Source of the DNA: Sparassis latifolia
Taxonomy: Eukaryota; Basidiomycota; Agaricomycetes; Polyporales; Sparassidaceae
Direction: 5' to 3'
DNA: 64,000 nt
Assembly (NCBI GenBank): GCA_018466975.1
Contig: CM031552.1
Span: 1,588,416 to 1,652,415 of the forward strand
How positions within the stretch are numbered: the first letter of the stretch is position 1; each line of letters begins with the position of its first letter. The notes beneath the pieces were generated by a model. The model did no database searches, was not told the DNA's origin, and was given only the letters and a program-made list of their open reading frames with translations. Shown here in pieces: positions 35,109 through 46,515 of this stretch. A program made the translations under genes and the position numbers.

Positions 35109-35576
35109 TCAGAGCGATGCCCCACTGCAACACGAAAATAAGTCGGGCAACAGTGCGGCGCGGACGTCGGTGCGGGTGGCGAGCAGGGGTGTCTGATCGC
35201 GGGCTTCGAGAGAGTCCAGACGATAGGCAAGCATAGAAGGGTCTACCACACCAACTTGGGTGGTAACGTACGCCGGATAGGAGCTCCATGGAGGGGCTCG
35301 AATTGAGATTCGCCCTCGCTCCACCCCGATGGTGAAAATCCAGACGTCAGCGCACACGCCCTTCGCAGACTTCAGAGGAAGGAGGGGTTCGGTGTTCGCG
35401 GTGTAATGAACCGACGAGAGTGCTAATTGAGTGTCTTGGCCTCCTCCTCCCGGTCCTCCGGCTACACGCAGACGATCAATGATTGTGCACCCCGATGCGC
35501 CTGTGCGGAGATCGATGGGGATGGCCCAATGTGCAGTGAGTGCGGGGGTAGTGAAGAAGTCCCGAGGTACTGCCAC
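35109..35576 (-). CDS. Hypothetical protein, 155 aa, weakly supported
   Basis: An uninterrupted minus-strand frame whose translation looks protein-like: FTTPALTAHWAIPIDLRTG, TQLALSSVHYTANTEPLL, VCADVWIFTIGVERGRIS, SMLAYRLDSLEARDQTPLL. No family, signal peptide or motif is recognised. It lies among repeats and could be an exon of an older gene or a chance frame. A second overlapping frame upstream (35462-35848) is less convincing. Confidence 0.3.
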   Translation of the reverse strand: MAVPRDFFTTPALTAHWAIPIDLRTGASGCTIIDRLRVAGGPGGGGQDTQLALSSVHYTANTEPLLPLKSAKGVCADVWIFTIGVERGRISIRAPPWSSYPAYVTTQVGVVDPSMLAYRLDSLEARDQTPLLATRTDVRAALLPDLFSCCSGASL

Positions 35577-36019
35577 GACAGCGTGCGTATGAAGCGGAAG
35601 TAATCCGGGTATTCAGACATTCCGAGAACTACCAGACACCAGCAACATGGCAGCGAGCCTCTGTGTTGGTTCTGTAATGGTTGTGGAGTGCGAGAGTCCG
35701 AAGAAGTCTGTTGGAACTTAAAGCAATGAGCTTCAGGAATCACTGGGGACATAGCGGACATAAGATATGTCATCAGCAGGATGCGAATTGAATCAGATGC
35801 CATTCTCCTGGTGGAGAGTCGTGGAGACCATGTAGCACGCAGAGTCAAGCCGCGATTGGCCTACAATTCCATTGCGTCTTCACAGAACGTCGATCCTTTC
35901 GCCGGGCACCGGCACCCATGCCCAACACATGGAAGCGAGACGTGTCCGCGTGTCTGCGGCGGCGCACGCGCGGACATAATGAAGATAGGCCTTATAGCAT
36001 AATAGCGTTTAGGGGAGCG
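35577..36019. other. Intergenic, no gene recognised
   Basis: No supported coding frame, RNA or repeat. It borders the inverted R1 copy on its right. Confidence 0.4.
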
Positions 36020-37290
36020 GATTGTATGCAACCATGCGCACCCGACTCAACAGCATGTGCAGCGGATGACGGCTGATCATCGTGTGGAGAGCAAGCAGCT
36101 CACGCCAAAGGCACGGTGTGGGCTAGAGATGTTGTCAGGCACGAATAGCGGGACAGATAGGGCGGCTGGAAGAGCTCCCAGAATATAGCTGTAGTACCCT
36201 GCAGGAAATTAATTAAAATTGATTCGAAAGGAGAATAGAATAGAATACTAGCACCGAACGGCATAGGATGCAGTGAATTCGAGTTGGTCAATGTAAATTT
36301 GAGCTGTCAACTCAGTACGTCATTCGCGCAGGACCAGAACACTTGACATGGTGACACGTTGCGCGTCGACGTATGATGAAGGCTAGATTGAACGCGTTGC
36401 GTGACGAGGGATCAGGCGTGGTGGACGTGGGAGACGCTAGTCGAGGGTGCAGCATTTATAGAACGCGACGAGAGACACCTGGCAAAGTCAAGCCTCAGGC
36501 TTCATAACGCAGGGAATGGTTGAGGGAGAGGACGAGCAGAGTGGGCGGGAGCAGCGCGCGGGTGAAGAGGCCGCAGTTCCGCGCGAAGATGGAGCCAGTC
36601 ACGGTCGCGACCCCGACGTAGAGTACTATGACGGTCTGGCATAGTATGCCTGGCGTGACTGGCTCGTCCGGAGCGACGAGCGACTTTACCCGCTCTGCGA
36701 ACAAGTGAAGGCGGAAGTGAAAACCAAGATGGGGCACTCGTCAGCGCTGAAGTAAACGATTTGGATGCGAGATGGTGCACTTTCGACCGCTTCTTCCACA
36801 CCGATCGTTCGGGAAAGGACACCTGGGCGTGTGCCTCGAGGTAGCAAGGGGTGACTGCACGGCGAGCATTGCCTATGGTGTATCAACGAGGACAATATCT
36901 GGGGTCAGTGCAGAATATATCGGAAGCTTCGGATGCCCAACAGCTGGTGAGCGTGTGCGCTTACGCCGAGAGCAGCGTCGGCGTATGCCGCATCGTTTCT
37001 TGCGAACACGTGCACATCGAATCGATAATTCCACCGAAGAAAAGAACAAGTGTAACAAACAAATAAATTTACTAGAAATACAGTTATCTCGGTAGCTACA
37101 TTTTCGTCTGAAAAGGGTGTAAAGAGACCAGCTATAAAGGAGGGCGGTGTGCATCTCCACACGAAATACATCTGCTTGAACAGGGTCCAGAGCAACAAGG
37201 TACAGCTCTGGAGGTGATTCGTCCCGCACCACCTTGTGCTATAAAATGAACGATTAAGACAAAAATGTCAGTGTTCACCGAAGGACGATC
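36020..37290 (-). repeat. Dispersed repeat R1, copy 2 (inverted relative to 1168-2600)
   Basis: Reverse complement of the first 1.4-kb copy, from GCTGATCATC near 36070 to GGACGATCAACG near 37289. Compared with copy 1 it lacks about 150 bp and carries a 21-bp insertion near 36624-36645 with inverted ends ACTATG and CATAGT. The TATA-like element TCTATAAATGC is conserved (36455 region, minus strand). A solo-LTR-like remnant is the likeliest explanation. Confidence 0.65.
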
Positions 37291-37472
37291 AACGTACCAA
37301 AACGAAGTCCCCGACAAGCTTCCACGATTGGTTGGCGAGCTGTTCGCGCCTGACCGCCGGCAAACCTTTGACGATCAGGTTTACCGGTTTTTCGACCCGG
37401 AGGTGACGCGCTCCGCTCCAGCTTGAGCTATAAAATGAACTATTAAGACATAAATGTCAGTGTTCAGTGAAT
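37239..37472 (+). repeat. Short direct repeat flanking a frame fragment
   Basis: The 40-bp phrase GCTATAAAATGAAC, ATTAAGACA, AAATGTCAGTGTTCA occurs at 37239-37280 and again at 37428-37472 with two or three differences. The 147 bp between encode a short protein-like piece (VPDKLPRLVGELFAPD) ending at a stop. It looks like a partial tandem duplication at the R1 edge. Confidence 0.5.
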
Positions 37473-37485
37473 GAGGCACACGGAG

Positions 37486-38595
37486 GAACGAACACACTTC
37501 GTAAGATAACGCGTGCGGAAACGTACGCATAGGGAACATCGGGGTCGAGGTATAGCGGTTGGCATTTGTTGGGTGGCAGAAGCGGGGGATTGAGAGAGAG
37601 GACTCGCTAAGTGCCCTCTTTTATAGAGGGATGGCAACGGCGCTTACCATTGTACAAACAATGCATGGATCCAAACAAGCGTGACCGCCACTTGTTTCGG
37701 TACCCAAGGAAACGGCGACGATGACGTGTTTTCGGCTTATTGCTTATTGTTCGCGGCTTTGAGGTCCTCCGACGCTTGAATATTGAACGCGAATAAAGCT
37801 GTAGCTTGTAAGTGTTGCAGGTAGTCGACAAGTATACTTTACCAAACAACACCCTCTATGTGCCAGCCGACCGCACCGGCCACACTCCCAGGAAGATGTG
37901 TCGAGACATTTTCCGAAGGAAGTGTTCAGGAGCTCCATAAGCTTCGAGCGGACGACCGGTGAGCGATTCGGGACATATCGCGGAAGACCTTGTATGCGCA
38001 TCCGATCTGGTCCTGTAGAGTACTTCGCGGCGACTGGCGGATAAAGTCGAATTTGCCCGTGCACCGCTCACGAATTGCGGGCCTTCTGAGGATGAGCGAT
38101 TAGCAACTGGATCAAGGTAATATGTGGGACAGATGAGCGCTCCCGCTCAGAGAAAACGTTTGTGCACTTCTATGAAACAACGCAATGCCAATACCTAGCA
38201 ATCATCAGCGCGAGCGCAGAACGAGCTAAGCGAAAGTTGGATCTTACCGCCCAAGAAAGTGACAGAGAGATGGCGCAGATCCTGTCGAGTCCGTCGGGCA
38301 TTAGACATGATTATGAGAGCCATTTGGAGACGAGAACGACTTACTGTGATCACTAAATGCGCTAGAAAGCCAACGACAACAACACTGAGTCATTCACTAA
38401 CTGCTTCGCACTCAGATGCGTCTGCTGCGGCCAGTAGGCTTCTGGCATACCGACGCTGACGACATGTTTCTGACATGTACTTATACCCATCCCGAGTAAT
38501 CGGGTCAGCTGTAACTGCCAAGTAAAAGGTGATATGTTCGCAAATACACAACTGTCCTCCCCGTATTGAGAACCTTGATGCACAAGGGAAGACTG
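37486..38595 (-). repeat. Direct repeat R3, copy 1
   Basis: Matches 40592-41425 in the same orientation from GTAAGATAACGCGTGCGGAA to GCACAAGGGAAGAC. It holds about 320 bp that the second copy lacks. The minus strand carries a TATA box inside a hairpin at 37614-37630 (CCCTCTTTTATAGAGGG). Spacing and TATA position are compatible with degenerate LTRs of an element whose 2.0-kb interior has no recognisable retrotransposon genes, such as a TRIM/LARD-like element. The ends are not well enough preserved to be sure. Confidence 0.6.
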
Positions 38596-40591
38596 AGTGT
38601 GAAGCTCTTGTCGTGCTGGAATGAAGTGGTACTCGTCAGTAAGCGCTGGGTTCCGATAGTGTGCCATGTACATCGACGGCGTCATCAACTGGATGCCTAT
38701 CCTTGGATTTTACAGGCGCACCTCTTGTAAATTGGCGACACCCAACAGCCTCCTTGATGCTGAACTCACTGCCTCCGGTCTTGCCACTAGTTCTCCTGGT
38801 GTACGGTGTGACCCTGTTTCTTTGCGATATAATCCCGCGGTGAGGGCACAGTCGCTTCTTTCTGACCGTCACTTGCAAGACATTGTTTAGTCTTCTAGGG
38901 ACAGTATTACCGAGTTGCTCTCTTGCAGGATGGAGCATGAATGTTGGCGACCACCGGCAGCGCTGCGAAAGGGCAGTTCCGGACTTGAGCTTGAGTCGCA
39001 CTTACAAGCTCTGAACATAGAAAAACAGGAATTCGCAGACCATACGATGGGCAGAACGTCCGGCAGACTTGGGTATTGTAGAATCCAGGACGACGGCAGT
39101 TAGAGTCTCATCGCGCGGTGTGGAGTGTCACTCGGTGCTACCATACAGGACTGAATGGAATACCTTTGCAATGGTCTGGATGCGCGCCGTGACGCAGGCT
39201 ATCCCATGTACATACGTGACGAGGAAACACTGATCGGGTGGCCGAAAGGGGAAGGCTACCTTCCTGCTGTGGCAACGCGCGAACGTCCTCTCCTCTCAAA
39301 TCTCAAGGTCACACGTCTCACATCTAGCCAGATACTCGCATCGAGGTTGGGCTCACGACCACATTTTTACAGAATAGAGCGAACTATGCTTCGATTGAAC
39401 GAAAGGAACTCTTTATAAAGAGCTCGTCTGAGTTACAGAGTGGATAGAACCTACAGAGATTCAGAGGACAGGTAGCTACTCTACGCGAGAGTACAAATTC
39501 ACTGAGGATCGCGAAGACGTAACCAACTACCAAATGAGGTGAAACGTCAAGGCTCGGCACTGCATCGACTTCTTCGTCCGAGTCGGAGGATGACGTGAAA
39601 GCAGAGGTGTTACTGCGCAGTGGCAGAGCGTGCTGGATCGATGTAGGAGCATGCAAGCCAAATGAGTTGAATGGCATGAGATAGCCAAGATAGGAGTGTG
39701 GTCGTAGTCAAAGAGGATAGTGTCCATGGTGCAGGACTGTCCACACATGTCGTGGCCCCTGAACGATATACCTTATGTACCTCCTCAAATTCGCACTCTG
39801 TCAGGCATAACGTCGTTATACCCTTCTACCGGCATTAGGTTAGGTTGGCTAACCTAACCTAATCCTACCGGCTTTTCGACCTGGGTGCCGTCAAACCACT
39901 GCAGTCGCAATTAATGTCTGTCAGGATGTGTTCAAAATTGGACAGCAAAAGGGAACATACCATCAGGTCGACATGGATTGACGATAGTCCTGTGTTCTCG
40001 AAGACACGGTCCTTCACGCCACGCATCCGCGCAAAAGGCCCAGCTGGTTGATAGGGATGCCGCAAACATCGCCAATGCAAAACAGCACAGACTCCCCGGT
40101 TGTCCACTTTGCCACGGGAGTAGGCATTGGGAGCTCAAACCGCGCATGCCCGGATGCCGGAGGAATTTCCCCTGGAGACACGTCCATCTACACCAAACGG
40201 TGGGGCCTGGGAATTGTAGGCCCCGGTTGGCACTGCAGCAGTGTGGGATTGCCCCGCAATCCACTCCAGCGAAAGGCATCCCTCGCCCTATACCGGGTCC
40301 GAGGGTGGAATAACCAGAATCAAAGGAAACTGGATTCCAGTGCCAGCACCAGAAGAGTGTCCCATGTTAATGAGAAATGGAATAAAAAAGATACGACGAG
40401 GGTCGCGATGTCGACGGCGCCGAGCCGTGCAGGATGACACCGCAAGGCATCGAGCGGCACCAGTGTGAATTCCTCGACACGAATAGTCGGACATTGGACA
40501 ACGAATGTCGTCCGTGGTTGAAAACATGGTCGCCTCTGGTATCTGGCGAAGAAAGTGTTATCAGTCGAGAGAGCTAACGCACAAAGAGAAA
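38596..40591. other. 2.0 kb between the R3 copies, no gene recognised
   Basis: No reverse transcriptase, integrase or gag motifs were found on either strand, and no supported host gene. A small palindrome with flanking 8-bp direct repeats lies at 39824-39870. If R3 copies are LTRs, this would be a non-coding internal domain. Confidence 0.4.
39824..39870. repeat. Miniature palindrome flanked by an 8-bp direct repeat
   Basis: Perfect 13-bp arms, ATTAGGTTAGGTT and AACCTAACCTAAT, around GGCT at 39832-39861. They are bordered on both sides by CTACCGGC (39824-39831 and 39863-39870). An 8-bp duplication around terminal inverted repeats is the signature of hAT-type insertion. The palindrome would then be an element reduced to its two ends. 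Confidence 0.65.
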
Positions 40592-41425
40592 TGAACACAC
40601 CTTGTAAGATAACGCGTGCGGAATTGTACGCATAGAGAACATCGGGGTCGAAGTATAGCGGTTGGCGTTTGTTGGGTGGCAGAAGCGGGGGATTGAGAGA
40701 CAGGACTCGTTAGATGCCCTCTTTTATAGAGGGATGGCAACGGCGCTTACCAATGTACAAACAATGCATGGATCCAAACAATGACAAAAGTGTGACCGCC
40801 ACTTGTTTCGGTACCCAAGGAAACGGCGACGATGACGTGTTTTCGGCTTATTGCTTATTGTTCGCGGCTTTGAGGTCCTCCGACGCTTGAATATTGAACG
40901 CGAATAAATCTGTAGCTCGTAAGTGTTGCAGGTAGTCGACAAGTATACTTTATCAAACAACATCTCCACGTGCCTGCCGACCACACCGGCCACATTCCCA
41001 GGAAATGAGAACAAACTAAGTGAAAGATGGATCTTACCGTCCAGGAAAGTGAGAGAGAGATTGCGCGCCAGACCGTGCAGATGATGTTAGAATGACGACC
41101 CTGTCGAGTCCGTCGGGCGTTAGACATGCAACCATGAGGGCCATTTGGAGACGAGAACGACTTACTGTGATCACCGAAAGCGCTACATCGAAATCCAATG
41201 GCAACAACACTGATTCATTCACTAAATGCTTCCCACTCAGGCGCGTCTCCTGCGGCCAGCAGGCTTCTGGCAAACCGACGCTGACGAGACGATTCCTACT
41301 AGTACAGGTATACCCATGCTGAGTAACCGTGTCAGTTGTAACGCCTAAGCACAAGCACAAGGTGATATATTCGTCAATACCCAACTGGCCTCCCCGTATT
41401 GAGAAGCTTGCTGCACAAGGGAAGA
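40592..41425 (-). repeat. Direct repeat R3, copy 2
   Basis: Shorter copy of the repeat at 37486. It keeps the TATA hairpin (40717-40733) and the flanking GGCAGAAGCGGGGGATTGAG segment, and has about 320 bp deleted relative to copy 1. It begins with TGAACACACC, a plausible TG end. Confidence 0.6.
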
Positions 41426-41814
41426 CCTGTGAAGTCGCGCTACTACTAGGACCCCTAATATGAGCCATGTTCAGATGTGCGAGAAATAGAGGACTGCCGG
41501 TCAGATACGGATATCCTGAGTCACGAAGGTTGAAGCAGAGTAGCTACAACTGCCTCTGGGAGGCTAGACTGCCGCCACCTATGTCGAGCACAAGTCCAGG
41601 ACCATTATGGAAAGACCTCCCGAATTTTGTTCTGGAGCGCATTCAGTGACAACTCCTCGATGACCACGTTGACTGGTGTCGAAGTCTGGACAGAGCGCAC
41701 ACTGGAAAAGACAACAACAGTGGCAAGCAAGGTGAAGCTTCTAGTGATCCCTTCCGTACTCCAAATTAGCGAATTCATGAACTTTGCCAGTGGCCGGTTT
41801 CAAATGTGACGCAA

Positions 41815-41950
41815 GTATGCGATACAGTAGCATTTAATACAGAGGCTATATGCGACACAGTAGTATCTAATAGAGACTATATGCAATACAGTAGCATTTA
41901 CTAATACAGAGGCTACAGTAGCATTTAATACAAAGGCTACACACGATAGT
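41815..41950 (+). repeat. Minisatellite, units of about 25-40 bp
   Basis: Four imperfect copies of ATACAGTAGCATTTAATA followed by CAGAGGCTA, with variable spacers (ATATGCG, CACACGA). It is AT-rich relative to its surroundings and shows no coding potential. Confidence 0.65.
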
Positions 41951-42088
41951 ACAGCACATCGGAGGTAAGGAAAGATCAAGCGGAGGAAAATCGGGAGAAA
42001 GGATAGATCATCCGACCAGCTATCTCAAGCTATATCGCGTGACACGGTTTGCGAACCGGTAGGTATACTTGTTATTCAGTGCCTTCAA

Positions 42089-42883
42089 TCACTGCTGGAG
42101 TGCGCTTGCTTGATGGTATTGGGTCGATTTCGTTGCTCTCCGAGTCGGGTGGCTTACCCAGTTCAAATGGGAAAGTGCCTTGTCACCCTGTGGCCACCCA
42201 TTCATTGAGGCTTTGTATGTGAGGAGTTCCGTCTTGTCGTCGTGCCTAACCGCTTTAGAGACCAGTGACCTCAAGGTTTCAAGAAGATGTGTTAGAGGCG
42301 CATTCCCTGGCACCGTCAGCGGCTCCTCGAGAAAACCTGTCCTGTGAAATCGACAGGAAGTATTACCACCGCCTTCAAAGACCGGGGAAAAAGATGTCAA
42401 TTGAATGATTTGGTTCGTAGACTGGTTACCATCTAATGTAGATATTTTCTCTGTCAAATTTGACTCACCAAAACATTGCAGGGAATAGGGCGTACCTTGT
42501 GCGCGACCGCGGAACTGGTAGCAAGCTGACTTTGAATGGGAGTGTGAGCGAGTCACCACGGCCCACCACTTCGCCTCCCTGCGGTCCCACTACGATAGAA
42601 TGCCACAGGTAAACTCAAACCCTGGGCCATATCCTCAAGTCGTCCTGGTATGGTGTGGCTGCAGGCGAAGATTCGACGTCGCAGACGTCACCGGTCAAAA
42701 CGGAAGCATCAACGGCAGACACTCCAGCACCGTGTCAGGGGAGATAGACCTTCAATGAGTGTGAGGACTCACATATCCTGTGCATAGGACTAACGTGTGC
42801 GGCTCGCGGTGTGCGATGCGTTGGAGGGCGTATTCCATAACAGAGAGGGCATATGGCCCTGTGTCGAGTTGCGACTGAATCAT
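42089..42883 (-). CDS. Candidate hypothetical gene, exons uncertain
   Basis: On the minus strand a TATATAAG box near 42945 is followed by a pyrimidine-rich leader. An ATG at 42883 then opens MIQSQLDTGPYALSVMEYAL, which ends at a canonical GTGAGT donor near 42775. Protein-like sequence continues in 42559-42089: ISTLDGNQSTNQIIQL, GNAPLTHLLETLRSLV, HDDKTELLTYKASMNGWP, stopping at 42089. The middle exons could not be joined with certainty because a stop lies in the RLEDMAQGLSLPVAFY segment. No domain recognised. It may be intact with unusual splicing or a decayed gene. Confidence 0.35.
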
Positions 42884-42959
42884 GTCGAGGTTGTATGTGT
42901 GTATGAGGAGTGGATGGTCTGATGAAAGAGGGAAGAGAGAAGGTTCTTATATACCTGGC

Positions 42960-45270
42960 TGGCCGTGGCCGTGGCAACGGCACACAAAGAGTAATAACGG
43001 CTTGGTAACGGTGGCACCATCGCCACCGGGCCAAAATCTTATGGAACAATGCATTAAAGCACTGACCACAAAGCTGTTCCTCAGAAAGGATATCGGCTCG
43101 ATCATGTATTGTTGCTTGTGGCGCCTGCATTCGACGGTAGGGCGGTCAGCAACAAAGAAAGACACAGATTGCCGAAGAGTAGAAATGTTTGCGCAGACTG
43201 ACCTCGTCTTCTGAGTTCCGCTGTGGCATTACTGCCTTCCACGTTCCTTGAACACTGAGCACCAACGTGTCTCTTCCGATGCGCACAATATCTACAGCAG
43301 GCGTTTCGACAGGAGACTGCTGGCCCGATGAGGACTACGAGTTGCTCACATTTTATGATCCCAATCACTCGGACTCGCCCAAGGCACGATGGAATGGAGT
43401 GAATGCGTCTTGAGCGACAACTTACAATGCTTTAGGTGGACCTCGCAAGGAACCCCTGCGCGCAACGGCATAGACGTCTCAGACAGAGGAAACAAGAACG
43501 ACACCTGAGCACTCGCCGCTCAGGCGTCGGAAGCCTCTAGTGAGAACGAGACGCACAAAATGAAGCACTGCGGGGCATGATGGAATCTGCCACGTACCCG
43601 ATGCAGTTCTTCTACCACCGCCATATTCAATATAAATCATGCTCGTATCGAACGTCTGACCAAGGGGGAATCATCTTGAGATCTAGAAGACGTGATGACC
43701 CTGATTGCAGAATCACCGAGAAACCCGTTCCCACCGTTCCCGGAAGTTGAGTAGACGACATTCTCGAAACTGACTAGCTTTAGCATCTCTAAGCTCAACA
43801 GAGATAGCCGAAACTGAAGCTCGTAACCTGATTGTTGAACGAAACAGCACTGTACGGGCCGGTGTCAACGTTTACGTCTTGCCCCGCCGAACATCTGGAA
43901 TTACAAGAGAGCCATATCAAGGCACGAGACAAGGACCGGCCGGCGTGGAAAGTGGATACCCATCGTCCAGGAGCATACAGGACTTGGGGGGTTTACTGGG
44001 GCATTTCCATTGCTCCCCATTCCACGCCGTGTCCCTGGATGCCCACAGTCCCTTCCTGTTCTCTCTCCGGGTCAGATACCGCGAAGACGAACGATGGACC
44101 ATCGAGAAGCACAAACGGAGCCTTCACAAAACACACCATCAATTAAAAGGCACGGAAAAGAAGGACAACCGCGACGAGGCGTTCGCAAGAGTAATTTATT
44201 CTCTCCGGGCAGAGTCTGTCTCAACTTTTGTGCCTCAGGATATCGTATCTGACGAGCAAATGACGTGGGGGCTTACCTTCAAATTTCTTTCCACTTTCCC
44301 ATCTCCAGGTGCTTCCTATTCTGCAGGATAGCCGAGCTCACCTTCGCTGCTCGATCTCACCACAAGCCCAAGCATTCCACAATATCATACACCCTAATAC
44401 ATGAAGCGACATGGCCACGACCAGCCTACGTCCAGCGTCCGAGTCAGCGCTCGGTGAGAAGGGCGATGGAATGCTGACGAGTTATCATCGTAAGGAGACG
44501 CCAGGGGTAAAAATAAAAATGGGGGAGCGGACAATGGGGAGTGTCTGGGGATCGAGAGTACTGGTGACCGAGTGGGAGCGGCGTGCGCCGGGTGTAAGAC
44601 TAGGAGGGATGGGACGAAGAGTTGCAAAGATCAACTGGTCCTATAGCAAGTAGCTAGCGTCTGTCGTCAGCCGGAGCCCATGTCGAAAAGAGGAGTGCCT
44701 TGAGATAGGTATAAACACGTCGCACGAGGTCCATTGCCTCGACGATGCCATGATGAAGAACGCTGACAGTGACTGCCTGACCTCATCTGCTAGACACGCC
44801 CACGTGACGACAAGACTTACCACCTACTTACTGCAAGAGACAACCACCCCGTCAGATGCTCATCGCGCTCGTCAGCGAGTCTCTCCTCAATCCGTAGAAC
44901 CCCGAATAATAATTCGTGCGCCCATAGCTGCACGCCGGATGGACTCGTTCTGGTCGCTCGCCAACGCTGCGCACTACTCCGAGTCTCACACTTTCCAGTC
45001 GCAGAATTTTACGGGTGGCCACCTGCGATCTGCACGTTATCCAGCAGTGTGGATAATGTGATGTCAAGGTCATGCGAATTCGAACGTCAAGTGGGCTTCA
45101 ACCTCCTTTTCTACTCGCTGATCATTCTATCCAGAACCACCGCTCGTCGCGTCGTTATCGAAGTCGAACTCTGCGGCGACCGGCTTTATGCCAGAGCGAA
45201 GACTTCATAGGAGGATGGTGTGCACTTTTCCACATTCTGTCTCCACCGTGCAATGTCTTTACATCATATC
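42960..45270. other. 2.3 kb without a supported gene
   Basis: Many overlapping frames of 60-150 codons on both strands, none with recognisable domains, signal peptides or consistent splice structure. No repeats shared with the rest of the window were noticed. No RNA gene was identified. Confidence 0.35.
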
Positions 45271-45770
45271 GGTGTGAATTGCTTTTTGCGTGTTCGTTGC
45301 AGCCCACGTCTGCGGCGTTGTGTACGAAGAGGTATGTTGACATTCTCATCTTGTTCTGCATCAGAGTGGACAATCCGAACATGCTTTAGACTGCTTCGCT
45401 GTAAACTCGACTTGCATCAGAGAATATAGCGCAAACAAGTAATATTTACTCACCTGGATATATATTCCCCCTGCTGTAACAGCATTGGTACTCCATCTGG
45501 TATATCGCTGCATAGAGTGAGTTGTCATCATGTTCTTCAAAAACCAATGATATTTGTCGGCCTCAGACCACTTCATAGGTACCGAGCAAAAATATTCGAC
45601 TTTGAGACAAGCATCCTTGTGGAAGAGAATGTCACCGCTATTGTCGTCAGTCCGAAGCACTCAATGATGTTCCCTTCATCGTGCAAAAGTTTGAGCGAGG
45701 GCACAGCTGTCTGGTAATGTTCCACGCTCTCCTGCATAGTGCGTGTTGAGAACAACTGATTCTTATCCAA
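45271..45770 (-). CDS. Candidate hypothetical gene fragment
   Basis: Minus-strand pieces with protein-like composition: MDKNQLFSTRTMQESVEHYQ and VPSLKLLHDEGNIIE, then in another frame LRTDDNSGDILFHKDACL, VPMKWSEADKYHWFLK and YTRWSTNAVTAGGIYIQ. The last ends at a good donor (GTGAGTAAAT). A short downstream exon may follow (HVRIVHSDAEQDENVNIP). The frame switch near 45665 has no obvious intron, so it may be a pseudogene. No family recognised. Confidence 0.3.
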
Positions 45771-45845
45771 CCTCAGACTTCCACATATGGATGGTACTTA
45801 CAGTATGCAGACGTGCTGACGAATACGCTATCAATCTATCAGCTC

Positions 45846-46165
45846 CTATGTCGACGACCAAGTATAATCGTTTTTGAATTTCCCGTACAAATCTGGAACC
45901 GTCTCCCACACGGGGTTTATCCCATGTCGCTCTAGCCACGCTCCAATCTCCTTGTCGCCTTCATCTGGCAACAATGGCCTGCAGTTCCTGAGATACTCCA
46001 TACGCTGAGATTCGTTGTTCGATCTATAGATTAACGTCCCACAAACAGCTTGTCCCGTGCTGTCAGGGGCCCTGTGGCGCAATGCGACCGGCACTGCCTC
46101 CACTTCCGTGTATCCTTTAGATCGGAACCAGCGGTTCAGAATGTAGGTATGGCCGTTGCAAGGCG
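45846..46165 (-). pseudogene. GGYFLT-family gene, B-type, 5' end lost at repeat R2
   Basis: The frame matches the second half of the 49604 protein: ILNRWFRSKG, EAVPVALRHRAPDSTG, CGTLI, RNCRPLLPDEGDKEIGAWLE and PVWETVPDLYGKF. The N-terminal GGYFLT block and the IPNGEA segment are missing: similarity stops within a few codons of 46165, where dispersed repeat R2 begins. An ATG inside the repeat keeps the frame open (nominally 116 aa), but the family's N-terminus is gone. The retained part has no stops, so truncation may be recent. Confidence 0.7.
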
Positions 46166-46167
46166 TA

Positions 46168-46515
46168 GTAGGTGATAGGATTTTATATATGACCACTCAC
46201 CAGGGCTTCCACACCAGCGGCTGTACTGCGAATGCTAGCGTGCCTTCCTGCGCGGTGCAAAGAATGTGCACTTCTCGTCCTTGAGTGCGAGTTCCTCCTG
46301 CAGACTAGATTCGCCCACGTGATGTAGGCTCACAGCCCCGGTGCGGGCACTGCTTCCACGCCAGAACGCGGCTGGAGGCGCTGTTCTTTCTTCGAAGAAG
46401 AGCTCGGAGGATGGCGCGTACGTCTGCGAACATACCGACGCCCGGAGGACAGGGATGTCCGCGAAGAAATCACGACCTCGTCGATGCGGAACGGCGCTCA
46501 CGCACTTGCGCACGG
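46168..46515. repeat. Dispersed repeat R2, copy 2
   Basis: Second copy of the repeat found upstream of the peroxidase gene (28584-28962). It shares GTGATAGGATTTTAT, ACCAGCGGCTGTAC and TTCGAAGAAGAGCTCGGAGG in the same order. It interrupts a B-type GGYFLT gene at its left edge. Confidence 0.65.

Noticed and set aside
37486..41425. R3 copies as LTRs of a complete LTR retrotransposon
   Set aside because: No gag, protease, integrase or reverse-transcriptase motifs in the interior, ends not preserved and no target duplication; left as an LTR-like repeat only.
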